In this document: one piece after another, positions 42,801 to 53,761 of the stretch
Layout: each line of letters begins with the position of its first letter
Numbering within the stretch: position 1 is the first letter of the stretch
From: Adiantum capillus-veneris
Lineage: Eukaryota > Streptophyta > Polypodiopsida > Polypodiales > Pteridaceae
Assembly: GCA_014529385.2 (NCBI GenBank)
Contig: CM043967.1
Span: forward strand, 131,001-191,000
Direction of reading: 5' to 3'
Length of the DNA stretch: 60,000 bases
The notes under the pieces: generated by a model
Seen by the model: the letters and a program-made list of their open reading frames with translations, nothing else
Database searches by the model: none
Told to the model about the DNA's origin: nothing
Position numbers and translations under genes: made by a program

Positions 42801-44801
42801 TGACTTGTTGAAAGCTGGTGTATATACAATGGGGATGGTGTTACCCATCTCCTTAGCATCTATATACATGTCCTTTTCCCTGAACTTAAAGGAGATTCTC
42901 CTTTCAGGAAATTTAACATCGGCAGCCAGGCGGTCAAACCATGGTGCCCCTAGGATTACATCCTCATGCTTGAGAGGAGAGATAAAGAAGTCCTCTTTGT
43001 CCACATAGCCTTGGACATGAAGCCTCAATTTCCCGATTAAGGGAGTGACTGAAGCTTCTTGCCCCTTGAAGGCACTGTCTGCGGGTAGGATATCTCCCAT
43101 CTCGTAGGATTGTATGCCTAGCTTGGTGGCTAACTCCATAGATATGAAATTGTGAGTAGAACCAGGGTCAAAGAGAATAAAAGCATCATGTTCTCTTACC
43201 TTTCCCCAAGCATGGCATAGAGAAGATCCTTTGTGGTGAGTTTGGTGAATCTCCTCCTCTTGGATTTCAACCAAAGAAGCTCTAGGAGGATCTTGGCGGT
43301 TGTTCTTTTGGGGACAAGCGCGGTATGCATGCCCTTGTTCGCCGCACTTGAAACACCGGTTATCTTTACGATAACGCTCAAGCTCTTCAGGAGAGAGTTT
43401 ATTCTTTCCTTTGTAAACTCCCTTCTCTTTGGCTTTGTTGGAATTGCCCTTAGGAGACTTTTGGACATTGTCCTTCCCCTTAGGCTCATTGGAACCCTTG
43501 TTTTCCGGGGGCTTATTATTTCTTTTACCCCCCGTTTGGAAATTGATTCGCGAGGCCACCATAGTATGGTGTATTACCGCCGATATGGTACGTGGCCTTT
43601 GGGAGTTGACATACTCCGCCATTTCTTCGGTTAAGCCCGCACAAAATTGTTGCTTTTGCTCTCCAAAATCCAACTTTTTGAAGACAGTGGCTTTGAGTTG
43701 TAGGTCCCAAAACTTGTCTACATATTTGTGGATGGATTCATTTGGAGAGAGCTTTAAGCTTCGCCATTCGGTGAGTACTTTGTCTTTGGCATCGGTGGCC
43801 AAAAACTGCTTCATAATGGAAGCTCTTAAAGCCTTCCATGTTCGTGGAGCTTCACCGTTGGCTCGTAGGCTAGACCACCATTGTCTGGCGGACTTTTGAA
43901 AGTGCATAGCTACATGGCGTAGCTTTGAGGACTCCGTGAAGCCCTCATCTCCAAACGCCGCATCGAATTGCTGGATAAAGGCCAAAACTTTGTCTGTAGC
44001 ACCAAAGGTGCCATCATAGGTAAGGAAAGAGATGCTCTTCCCTCCCTCTTTGAATTTCTTCAGCTTGGACGACCTCTTCCATGCGGCATAGGATTTCCTA
44101 TGGCCTCTTCTTTTTGATGGTTCAAAAGTTGCACCATCACTTGCTTCAGAAGATGAAGAATTTGAAGAAGGTGGAGAAGAGGGTGACCTCTTTCTCGCCT
44201 TTTTCTTGTCTTGATCTTTGTCGTCTTCACCATAGCTTTCATAAGAGGAAGAGGATGAAGAAGATGGAGAAGAGGGTGTCCTCTTTCTCGCCTTTTTCTT
44301 CTCTTGCTTTTTATCATCCCTCTTTGAATTATGGCGTGGAGAAGAGTGTAATGGTCTTCTCCGCTTTGGTGGTGATGGAGAGCGTTTAGCCCGCCGTCTT
44401 CGTGGAGCCATCTCCGCCGAGGTGACGGGAGACTCGCTTCTTTCTCGTTCCTTCGGTGGAGGCTCTTGAGTTCTCCTTTGGGAAGGAGATGCATCATCAA
44501 GAAGTAAGTTCTTGAGCCCTTCATATGGATTCTCTTCTTCTTCCCGAATCGGAGAGAGACCTCTTTTGGTAGTCTCACAAGGAGGCTTCCTAGGTGTTCT
44601 CTCGTCATGGTGATGAACTTGGAGAATCCCGTGAGCACGGAGCTGCCGTTGCACTTCACTTTGGAGAGATGGATTGCCCATGGCTTGTTGAAGCCTAGAA
44701 ACAAGATAGTTAACAAGCATTGAAGCATCATTAGTAGCTTGCTCATGAGCAAAATCAAAGCTATCAACATTAATTTCACTCTCTTTACTATTGTCAGCCA
44801 T
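39852..44801 (-). CDS. gag-pol: Gag-pol polyprotein of element D (1649 aa)
   Basis: A single open frame with ATG at 44801. An N-terminal Ser/Arg/Lys-rich region (about 130-235) contains a duplicated KKKARKR-SPSSP block. The Gag core is near 255-420, the CCHC knuckle (CFKCGEQGHAYRAC) at 483-496, and the retropepsin Asp in FDPGSTHNFIS at 545 (DPG instead of the usual DSG/DTG). RT has CVDYRALN near 790 and FFDDIIIYS with Asp pair 893-894. RNase H has its first Asp at 1040 and RTDHQSLKYF near 1100. Integrase has H1221 and C1258/C1261, then Asp 1291, Asp 1352 and Glu 1388 (D-D-35-E). A chromodomain-like C-terminus is near 1595-1640 (YLIKFKNYPFEDARW). The chromodomain is expected to direct insertion to heterochromatin, fitting its location in a satellite. 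Confidence 0.97.
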   Translation of the reverse strand: MADNSKESEINVDSFDFAHEQATNDASMLVNYLVSRLQQAMGNPSLQSEVQRQLRAHGILQVHHHDERTPRKPPCETTKRGLSPIREEEENPYEGLKNLLLDDASPSQRRTQEPPPKERERSESPVTSAEMAPRRRRAKRSPSPPKRRRPLHSSPRHNSKRDDKKQEKKKARKRTPSSPSSSSSSSYESYGEDDKDQDKKKARKRSPSSPPSSNSSSSEASDGATFEPSKRRGHRKSYAAWKRSSKLKKFKEGGKSISFLTYDGTFGATDKVLAFIQQFDAAFGDEGFTESSKLRHVAMHFQKSARQWWSSLRANGEAPRTWKALRASIMKQFLATDAKDKVLTEWRSLKLSPNESIHKYVDKFWDLQLKATVFKKLDFGEQKQQFCAGLTEEMAEYVNSQRPRTISAVIHHTMVASRINFQTGGKRNNKPPENKGSNEPKGKDNVQKSPKGNSNKAKEKGVYKGKNKLSPEELERYRKDNRCFKCGEQGHAYRACPQKNNRQDPPRASLVEIQEEEIHQTHHKGSSLCHAWGKVREHDAFILFDPGSTHNFISMELATKLGIQSYEMGDILPADSAFKGQEASVTPLIGKLRLHVQGYVDKEDFFISPLKHEDVILGAPWFDRLAADVKFPERRISFKFREKDMYIDAKEMGNTIPIVYTPAFNKSIKSSISVYMIFVKDSQNEPNALAKENKSNQKELELSNFLKGFQDVFIDDIPCELPPKRGNDDHAIELLPGSSPPNKPPYRVSQAQQEEIMRQVHELIEKGMVRPSSSPFCSPVLLVQKKDGTYRMCVDYRALNRITIKNRFPVPRVEDLFDKLQGSTYFSRIDLKSGYHQIRIVDQDIVKTAFRTTFGLYEYIVMPFGLTNAPATFNRLMEKLFWPHRTFTGVFFDDIIIYSNSLEEHKQHLQVIFQVLRENKLYVNRKKSEFFLQEIQYLGHIISQDGIQMDPSKLEVIKGWPKPRNLHELRSFIGMCAYYRRFIEKFSQIAGPLHDLTKKNVRYTWSAKENNAFEKLKEKLISQPVLTLPDLSKPFEVQCDACGDCLGAVLLQEGHAIGYESRRLDPVEQALGIYEKELLAVLHALDSWKHYLLGTPFILRTDHQSLKYFMTQTKISDKQMRWANFLSQFHFHIAHIAGKHNQVADALSRRPRVNAVSIATHNDLSSMIDEYAIDPDFRDVISALALGKKEEPFTLQDGYLLYGNRLCVTNSLREKVMYESHAPPYAGHRGIQSTLKGIETYFYWPTMKVNIHEYVSKCVVCQKTKFDRGKQLGLLQPLPIPNSPWESISMDFIFGLPKSIHGNTGIWTIVDRFSKQAHFIPVKKTIKAHQMATLFISQIFKYHGLPMSIVSDRDPRMTSNFWKGLFENLGTRLNFSSAYHPQTDGQSEIANLTILDLLKAYVTEVDQRSQWEKYLPLVEYAYNNTVHTSTGKAPFEVIEGRSKSPLLLKVHGKIFAADEYSRDLQESFQKIKDAISISQQRQKAAADKHRKAQAFKENDWVLLKFPKARLRHTTGKNPTGHQKYYAKLAKRYYGPFQILRPINEMAYQLKLPNHWLIHNAFHVSLLKPYKGEPPQEPTIEDPPEIEDHEEVLQPESILRHEDKVLRGGKTIRRYLIKFKNYPFEDARWMQGIQLKDNLNLVNAYNASQE

Positions 44802-45203
44802 TCTAACAACTTTTAGGTGTAAACTTTTTAGGTGTACTTTGGCACTTCAAGCCCTAGTTGCTACTCCTCTTTACCCCTTTAGAAAAAGCACTCAAGCTAC
44901 TGTACCCGCGGCTCGAATACCATTAATTGCAAGGAATAGAAGAGAGGGTCTTTCGACACCAAAACAGCACCGGCTCCTGTCAAGCTTCTAATAGCTCAAT
45001 AGTGGTTAAGCCGTAGGCAAGCCCCGTAGGACTCCACTATTAAGACCATAGCTCTCGACGGTGATGCCCCGTTAACTGCACAAAGGCAGGCGCACTGCAA
45101 GGCTGAAAAATCCCTATTCTACTTATTCACAGGCAATTAATAATACCAACCATTTGTAGCTAGCTTGAGGACCTCCCTTCTTGAGCAAGAAAAGAGAAAC
45201 CTT
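44802..45203 (-). other. Leader of element D
   Basis: About 400 bp between PBS and the gag-pol ATG. No ORF of note. It carries the 5' untranslated RNA downstream of U5. Confidence 0.85.
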
Positions 45204-45217
45204 GAGCTCTGATACCA
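45204..45217 (-). promoter_or_regulatory. Primer-binding site, initiator-Met tRNA type, element D
   Basis: TGGTATCAGAGCTC on the minus strand, one base after the LTR, matches the complement of the plant initiator tRNA-Met 3' end. Confidence 0.93.
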
Positions 45218-45218
45218 A

Positions 45219-46809
45219 TGTAACATTTTAATGGCCTATAATCTTATGTGTAGCGGAAATTAGCATGAACATAGTGGGCATTTCATTAGAATAAATTCCT
45301 AATGAGAATTACAAGAGTGCTTGGGTGGAGAGAGCAACAAAAAGCATAACACCTAGTTAGATAGCATCGACAATACTTTCAAAAGAGAGAGAAATTAAGC
45401 TATTGACAACAGTTGAGGACCGGATTTGCATGGAGCCGGTCCCCCCTCCAAAAGGCTTTGTATTATGGTTTCTCCCATCAAGAGAGACATTGTACAATAC
45501 AATTCTTTGTGTTCCTTCAAGACTAGCTAGTGCAATGAAGATGGAAGCTTCATGCACCAAGCAAAACACTTAATCAAACACAACTTGAATTATCCCCGTT
45601 CTCAGACCCAAGACCTCACACACCTTCGAAGATGGTGAGAGCTAGCAGGGTATGAGAGTAGATTGAGAAGAAAAAGAAGTATCTTACGAGAAAGAAGTAC
45701 ATCTCCTCACATAATCACTCATATTAGCATAGCTTAGCTTAGTAATTAGCTTGGTAGAGAAGATGAGCATGCATTGAAGCTTGGCTCTTGGTTGGATTTG
45801 CATCCACATGCCAAGAGAGTGTTGATGTAGGCTTCTATCTCACAAGCTTGGAGTAGGTGATGAGCTCTCCATTAAAGCTTGGGAGGAGATAGAGTATTTT
45901 CCCTTCACACATGGTCAAGTGTGAGAGTGTGTGTGTCAATGCCAAGCAAAAATCAGCCCCCCCTCTCTCTTGGGCGAGCCCTAGCTGCTAAATAAGTCTG
46001 GCCTTTGCCTCATTGGACCTCCCCAGGTCAAGCCAATAGGAATTAAGCAGCATAAGTGATAGCCTTTAGACATGTGTCCCCCTTTCCCCTTTTGTGAGAG
46101 TTTTAGGTAATTAAATAATTAAACTAAACTCTCATTGGACCCCTTTGCCTCCTGGCCAATAGGAATCAGGCAAGCCATGGGGCTCCTGAATGCTCATTGG
46201 ACCCCTTGGGAGACTGCCCAATAGTCTTCTAGGAGACTTAATTCTCATTGGTTTCTTTTACTAAATGTTTTTAAATTAATTAAACTAGATTTACTCTAGC
46301 TTAATTCTCATTGGTCCACTTCAAGGGTCTTCCAATAGGAATTGGGCACACCTTGTGGGCATCTGGCCTAGGGAGCTGACATGTGTCCCTCATTCCCTTT
46401 GTGTAAAGGGAGCCTGTGTGTGTGTGTGTGGCTTTCTCTCTCATCCCCTAGCTTTGGGGCTCTCCCCCTCCCATGTAGGGATGTAGAAAGACTTTTTGGG
46501 CACACACTAAGCATCCAATTTTCCCTAGGGTTGACCTTTGGACACAACCTTTGAATTTTGGAACCTTAGCATTTTGGAAGTCTTAATGGGCTGAACCTTA
46601 TGGTCTTTTTGGCCCATTGTTTCACATGGCTCTTTTGCAGATGGCCCCCCCTTTGGATCCCTATTTTCCCTCATTTGGATCCCTACTGTGGCCGGTCTGC
46701 TAACTTAACCAATATTCTAGCTTTTTCTCCCTTGGCACTTCCCCACATTAAATGATCAGTTTAATATGAGAAAATCATTTAGGAGAATTAGATATTGATT
46801 ATTATGACA
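45219..46809 (-). repeat. 5' LTR of element D
   Basis: 1591 bp, almost identical to 37903-39493, ending TGACA before the ACCTA duplication. It supplies the promoter. The hairpin copy is at 45417-45442 and the ATTGG/CCAAT array at about 46012-46336. Confidence 0.97.
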
Positions 46810-46814
46810 ACCTA

Positions 46815-47507
46815 ACTTTAAGACATGGCTAGATGCCAGGTTAGAATGCCAAGCCGTTGATCCGGGAGACATCAACAATTGGATCCACATTTCAAGCATT
46901 CATTATTATAATGGCCAAGTGGTAAATCTTTGATGCACCTACTTCCTAATTCTTAGTCTAAATGGGCAAATGGTGGATCTAAGATCTACTGATCCCACAA
47001 AAATTGTCAAAAATTACAAGTGTTATGATGGCCAAGTGTTGAATGCATCTAACTTTAAGACATGGGTTAGAATGGCCAAAGTGGTGGATCTAGGAGAAAC
47101 AAACAATTGGATCCACAATTCAAGGATTCGTTATAATGACCAAGTGGTGGATCGTTGACGCACCTACTTTCCAATTCTTAGTGTAAATGGCCAAATGGTG
47201 GAACTTTCATGCACCTACTTCCCAGTTTCTAGTTTAAATGGCCAAGTGGTGGATCTGGGGTCTACTCATCCCACAAACATTGTGTAAAATTACAAGTCTT
47301 ATGATGGCCAAGTGTGGGATTCATCTAACTTTAAGACAACAATTAGAATGGCCAAATGGTGGATCTAGGGTACACCAAGAATTGGATCCACCATTCAAGC
47401 GTTCGTTATAATGGCCAAGTGGTGGATCTAGGATCCACTCATCCCACAAACCTTGTGTAGAATTACAAGTGTTGTGATGGCCAAGTATTGAGTGCACCTA
47501 ACTTTAA
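46815..47507. repeat. Satellite array after element D
   Basis: 224-bp satellite, variants closest to those at 2600-3240 (for example GCATTCATTATTATAATGG and GATCTGGGGTCTACTCAT). It ends inside sub-repeat (b) at CACCTAACTTTAA. Confidence 0.9.
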
Positions 47508-48502
47508 CACTAGGTTGGTAACCTAACAGGACATAAAAGTGTCCTTTCAGGGTTTTGAAAAAAACATCCAAAACCATAGTAGATCCATTCATTTTGTAAA
47601 ATCCTTTCATGAGGTTATAGTTCAAGGCCTACTACACATGGAAAAAATAAGAAACTTGTAAAATTTCTCATCTTTTGGTCACACCAAGCCTCCAAAGTTG
47701 ATGGACCAGTACATTTTCATCAAAACAGTCATTTCTTACGTTTTGTTGCATAAAAATAAGATTAGGGATTTTTGTAGGACTTGAGATAAATTCCCTAGTT
47801 AGCTTCAATGGGTTGGTGATCAGAACATATGATTTCTTCTCAGTCACTATTTTTTTTTTTTGCCAAAAGAAATAGGTACCAAAAAGTTGAATTTTTACCA
47901 TTCTACAAACCTATCATCAAATTTTCTATAGCCACGCTCAATACAAATAATATATGCATGCTTTCTTAGTTCCCTATATTCCTTTAGGTTCATAGGGAGC
48001 CATGGAGAATGTCAAAAGAATAATACATCTCTTACCAAGGGGAATCTTTGGGACAAAGATGAAGTACTAAATACAGCAAACATGAAAAAACTTGGTTCAA
48101 CATTATGAGTTGTAGAATCCCATAGAAACTATTCAATATCTAGCCAAATTTGATCCTTATGATTAGATATGGTTACTACCTACAAAATGCATATAGTTGT
48201 CACAAGAAACTAAGAATATTGAAAAAGCTATACTTGATATACTAGAATGTTTTGTTTTCTTCTATAATTGAAAAATTCAACCATCGTTGTCTACTATGCA
48301 AAATAGGGTATTAGGTGCCCGAAAACTCAAGGAATATTAGCTTTATGTTACAATATGCGACATAGAAAATCAAAACTGCATTTGGATATTATGAAAGCCA
48401 CCAAAAAAATCATAGAAGAGCTAAAATTGGCTAAAAAATAGGATTTGACAATTTTTTGTAATTTGGTCATAACTTACAACTTTGGTCATAATTTGGTCAT
48501 AA
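47508..48502. other. Unclassified 995-bp insert in the satellite
   Basis: AT-rich non-satellite sequence that replaces part of a monomer: the left flank ends in sub-repeat (b) and the right flank resumes in sub-repeat (d). It starts CACTAGGTTGGTAACCTAACAGG-like, has a small inverted repeat GGACA...TGTCC near 47531-47546, a T run near 47850, and ends with a short direct repeat TTTGGTCATAA (three copies, 48465-48502). No LTR ends, target duplication or protein were found. Confidence 0.6.
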
Positions 48503-51500
48503 CCTACTTTCCAAATCTTAGTCTAAATGGCCAGGTGGTGGATCTATGATCTACTCATCCCACAAACATTGTGTGGAATTACAAGTGTTATCATGGCCAA
48601 GTGTTGAATGCATCTATCTTTAAGACAGGATTAGAATGGCCAAGTGGTGGATCCAGGACACACCAACAATTCGAACCACAATTCAACACTTTGTTACAAT
48701 GGGCAAGTGGTGGATCTTTAATACACCTACTTCTCAATTCTTAGTCTAAATGGTCAAGTGATGGATCTAGGATCTACTCATCCCACAAACATTGTGTAAA
48801 ATTACAAGTGTGATTATGGCCAAGTGTTAATGCACCTAACTGTAAGACATGAATAGAATTCCAAGTGGTGGATCTAGGAGACACCAACAATTGGATCCGC
48901 ATTTCAAGCATTCATTATTATAATGGCCAAGTGGTAGATCTTGATGCACCTACTTCCTAATTCTTAGTCTAAATGCCCAAATGGTGGATCTAGGATCTAC
49001 TCATCCAATAACCATTGGGTCAAACATACAACTATAACGATGGCCAAGTATTAAAGGCACCTAGCTTTAAGACATGGGGTAGAATGGCCAAGTGGTGATG
49101 CTAGGAAACACCAACATTTGGATCCACATTTCAAGCCTTCGTTATAATAGCCAAGTGGTATGTCTTTGATGCACCTCCCAATTCTTAGTCTAAATGGCCA
49201 GCTGGTGGATCTAAGATCTATTAATCCCACAAACATTGTCAAAAATTAAAAGTGCTATGATGGCCAAGTGTTGACTGTATCTAACTTTAAGACATGGGTT
49301 AGAATGTTCAAGTGGTGGATCTAAGAGACACAAACAAGCCTTTGTTTATAATGTCCAAGTGGTGGATCTTTCATGCACCTACTTCCCAATTCTTAGTCTA
49401 AATGGCCAGGTGGTGGATCTAAGATCTACTGATCATACAAACATTGCGTAAAATTACAACTGTTTTGATGACGAAGTGTTGAATGCACCTAACTTTAAGA
49501 GATGGGTTAGAATAGCCAAGTGGGTGGATCTAGGAGACACCAACAATTGGATCCACATTTCAAGCCTTCATTATAATGGCCAAGTGGTGGATCTTTGATG
49601 CGCCTACTTCCCAATTATTAGTCTAAATGGCCAGGTGGTGGATCTAGGATCTAGTCATCCCACAAACATTGTGTAAAATTACAAGTGTTATCATGGGCAA
49701 GTGTTGAACGTAGCTAACTTTAAGACATGGTTAGAATGGCCAAGTGGTGGATCTACGACACACAACCAATTCGAACAACAATTCAAGCCTTCGTTACAAT
49801 GGCTAAGCGGTGGATCTTTAATACACCTACTTCCCAATTCTTAGTATAAATATCCAAGTAGTGGATCTAAGATCTACTCATCCCACAAATGTTGTGCAAA
49901 ATTACAAGTGTTATGATGTCCAGGTGTTGAATGCACATAACTTTAAGATATGGGTCTAGAATGGCCAAGTGGTGGATCTACGAGCCACCAATAATTTGAT
50001 CCACATTTCAAGCCTTCGTTATAATGGCCAAATGGTGGAGCTTTGATGCACCTACTTCCCAATTGTTCGTCATAATGGCCAAGTGGTGGATCTAGGATCT
50101 ACTCATCCCACATACATTGTGTAAAACTACAAGTGTTATGATGACCAACTGTTGAATGCACCTAACTTTAAGACATGGTTAAAATGAACAAGTGGTGGAT
50201 CTAGGACACACCAACAATTCAAGCCTTTGCTATAATGGCCAAGTGGTGGATGTTTGATGCATCTACTTTCCAATTCTTAGTCTAAATGGCCAGGTGGTGG
50301 ATCTAGGATCTACTCATCCCACAAACATTGTGTAAAATTACAAGTGTTATCATGGGCAAGTGGTTAATGTACCTAACTTTAAGACATGGTTAGAATGGCC
50401 AAGTGGTGGATCTAGGACACACCAACAATTCGAACCACAATTGAAGCCTTCGGTACAATGGCTAAAAGGTGGATCTTTAATACACCTACTTCCCAATTCT
50501 TAGTCTAAATGGTCAAGTGATGGATCTAGGATCTACTCATCCCACAAACATTCTGTAAAATTATAAGTGTTATGATGTCCAAGTGTTGAATGTACCTAAC
50601 TCTACTGATCCCACAAACATTGTAAAAAATTACAAGTGTTATGATGGCCAAGTGTTTAACGCATCTAACTTTAAGATATGAGTTAGAATGGCCAAGTGGT
50701 GGATCTAGGAGACACAAACAATTGGATCCACAATCCAAGCCTTCATTATAATGGCCAAGTGGTGGATCTTTGATGCACCTAGTTCCAAATTCTTGGTGTA
50801 AATGGCCATGTGGGGGATCCATGATCTACTCATCGCACAAGCATTGTGTAAATTTAGAAATATTATATTGGCCAAGTGTTGAATGCACCTAACTTTAGGA
50901 CATGGTTAGAATGTCCAAGTGGTGGATCTAGCAAACACCAACAATTGGATCCACAATTCAAGCCTTTGTTATAATGGCCAATTGGTGGATCTTTCATGCA
51001 CCTACTTCCAAATTCTTAGTGTAAATGGCGAAGTGGTGGATCTATGATCTACTCATCCCACAAACGTTGTGCAAAATTACAAGTGTTATGATGTCCGGGT
51101 GTTGAATGCACCTAACTTTAAGATATGGGTTAGAATGGCCAAGTGCTGGATCTAGGAGACACCAACAATTGGATCCACATTTCAAGCCTTTGTTATAATG
51201 GCCAAATGGTGGAGCTTTAATGCACTTACTTCCCAATGGTTAGTCTGAATGGCGAAGTGGTGGATCTAGGATCTACTAATCCCACAGACATTGTGTAAAA
51301 TTACAAGTGTTATGATGGCCAATTGTTGAATGCACCTAACTTTAAGACATGGTTAGCATGGACAAGTGGTGGATCTAGGACACACCAACAATTCAAATCC
51401 CAATTGAAGCCTTTGTTATAATGGCTAAGTGGTGGATGTTTGATGCATCTACTTTCCAATTTTTAGTCTAAATGGTCAGGTGGTGAATCTAGGATCTACT

Positions 51501-53756
51501 CATCCCACAAACATTGTGTAAAATTACAAGTGTTATCATGGGATGGTGTTGAATGTACCTAACTTTAAGACATGGTTAGAATGGCCAAGTGGTGGATCTA
51601 GGACACACCAACAATTCGAACAACAATTCAAGCCTTCGTTACAATGGCTAAGTGGTGGATCTTTAATACACCTACTTCCCAATTCTTAGTCTAAATAGCC
51701 AAGTGGTGGATCTAAGATCTACTCATCTCACAAACATTGTGTAAAATTACAAGTGTTATGATGGCCAAGTGTTGAATGTACCTAGCTTTAAGACATGGCT
51801 AGAATGTCAGCTGGTGGATCTAGGAGACACCAACAATTGGATCCACATTTCAAGTATTCTTTATTATAATGGCCAAGTTGCGGATCTTGGATGCACCTAG
51901 TTCCTATTTCTTAGTCTAAATCCCTAAGTGGTGGATCTAGGATAGAACAATTACGATGGCCAAGTATTAGAGGCACCTAGCTTTAAGACATTGGTTAGAA
52001 TGGCCAAGTGGTGGATCTAGGAGATAGCAACAATTGGATCCAGATTTCAAGCCTTCATTATAATAGCCAAGTGGTGGGTCTTTGATGCACCTACTTCCCA
52101 ATTCCTAGTCTAAATGGCAAAGTGGTGGATCTAAGATCTACTGATCCCATAAACATTGTCAAAAATTACAAGTGTTATGATGGCCAAGTGTTGAATGCAT
52201 CTAACTTTAAGATATAGGTTAGAATGGCCAAGTGGTGGATCTAGGAGACACAAACAATTGGATCCACAAATCAAGCCTTAATTATAATGGCCAAGTGGTG
52301 GATCTTTGATGCACCTACTTCCCAATTCTTGGTGTAAATGGCCATGTGGTGGATCTATGAATTACTCATTGAACAAACATGTGTAAATTTGGAAATATTA
52401 TGATGGCCAAGTGTTGAATGCACCTAACTTTAGGACATCGTTATAATGGCCAAGCGGTGGATCCAATTGGATCCACAATTCAAACCTTTGTTATAATGGC
52501 CAAGTGATGCACCTACTTCCCAATTCTTAATTTAAATGGCCAAGTGGTGGATCTAAGATATACTAACAATTGGATCCACAATTCAAACCTTTGTTATAAT
52601 GGCCAAGTGATGCACCTACTTCCCAATTCTTAATTTAAATGGCCAAGTGGTGGATCTAGGATCTACTCATCCCACAAACATTGTGAAAAATTACAAGTGT
52701 GATGATGCCCAGGTGTTGAACGCACCTAACTTTAAGATATGGGTTAGAATGGCCAAGTGGTGGATCTAGGAGACACCAACAATTGGATCCACATTTCAAG
52801 CCTTTGTTATAATGGCCAAATGGTGGAGCTTTGATGCACCTACTTCCCAATTGTTAGTCTGAATGGCAAAGTGGTGGATCTAGGATCTACTCATTCCACA
52901 GATATTGTGTAAAATTACAAGTGTTATGATGGCCAACTGTTGAATGCACCTAGCTTTAAGACATGGTTAGAATGGACAAGTGGTGGATCTAGGACACACC
53001 ATCAATTCAAACCACAATTCAAGCCTTTGTTATAATGGCCATGTGGTGGATCTTTGATGCATCTACTTTCCAATTCTTAGTCTAAATGGCCAGGTGGTGA
53101 ATCTAGGATCTAGTCATCCCACAAACATTGTGTAAAATTACAAGTGTTATCATGGGCAAGTGTTGAATGTACCTAACTTAAGACATGGTTAGAATGGCCA
53201 AGTGGTGGATCTATGACACACCAACAATTCAAACCACAATTCAAACCTTCGTTACAATGGCTAAGTGGTGGATCTTTAATACACCTACTTTCCAATTCTT
53301 AGTCGAAATGGCCAAGTGGTGGATCTAAGATATACTCATCTCACAAACATTGTGTAAAATTACAAGTGCTATGATGGACAAGTGTTTAATGTACCTAACT
53401 TTAAGACATGGTTAGAATGCCAAGTGGTGGATCTAGTAAACACCAACAATTGGATCCACATTCAAGAATTCGTTATTATAATGGCCAAGTCGTGGATCTT
53501 TGATGCACCTACTTCCTAATTCTTAGTCTAAATCCCTAAGTGGTGGATCTAGGATCTACACATCGCACAAACATTGGGTAAAAGTTAGAACAATTATGAT
53601 GGCTAAGTGTTAAAGGCACCTAGCTTTAAGACATTGGTTAGAATTGCCAAGTGGTGGATCTAGGAGACAACAACAATTGGATCCAGATTTCAATCCTTCG
53701 TTATAATAGCCAAGTGGTGGGTCTTTGATGCACCTACTTCTTAATTTCTAGTCTAA
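48503..53756. repeat. Satellite array, ~1.61-kb higher-order repeat block
   Basis: 224-bp satellite with a different higher-order period from the left half: near-identical variants at 51042/52656 and at about 51480/53094 are 1614 bp apart (about 7.2 monomers). Near 52464-52640 a roughly 104-bp hybrid of sub-repeats (c) and (d) is duplicated in tandem. The block ends in ATGGC, the target duplication of solo LTR E. Confidence 0.9.
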
Positions 53757-53761
53757 ATGGC

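Larger units (their letters stand above)
37903..46809 (-). mobile_element. Element D: intact, young Ty3/gypsy chromovirus
   Basis: 8907 bp flanked by ACCTA (37898-37902 and 46810-46814). Both LTRs are exactly 1591 bp; I see two differences (near 39147 G/T and 39357 C/A relative to the right copy). PBS, PPT and a full-length gag-pol frame are present. Nothing appears broken, so it may be autonomous and recently mobile. Fragment B is an older relative. Confidence 0.97.

Noticed and set aside
47508-48502. CACTA DNA transposon, because the insert begins CACTAGG
   Set aside because: No matching inverted TAGTG terminus or 3-bp target duplication at the other end.
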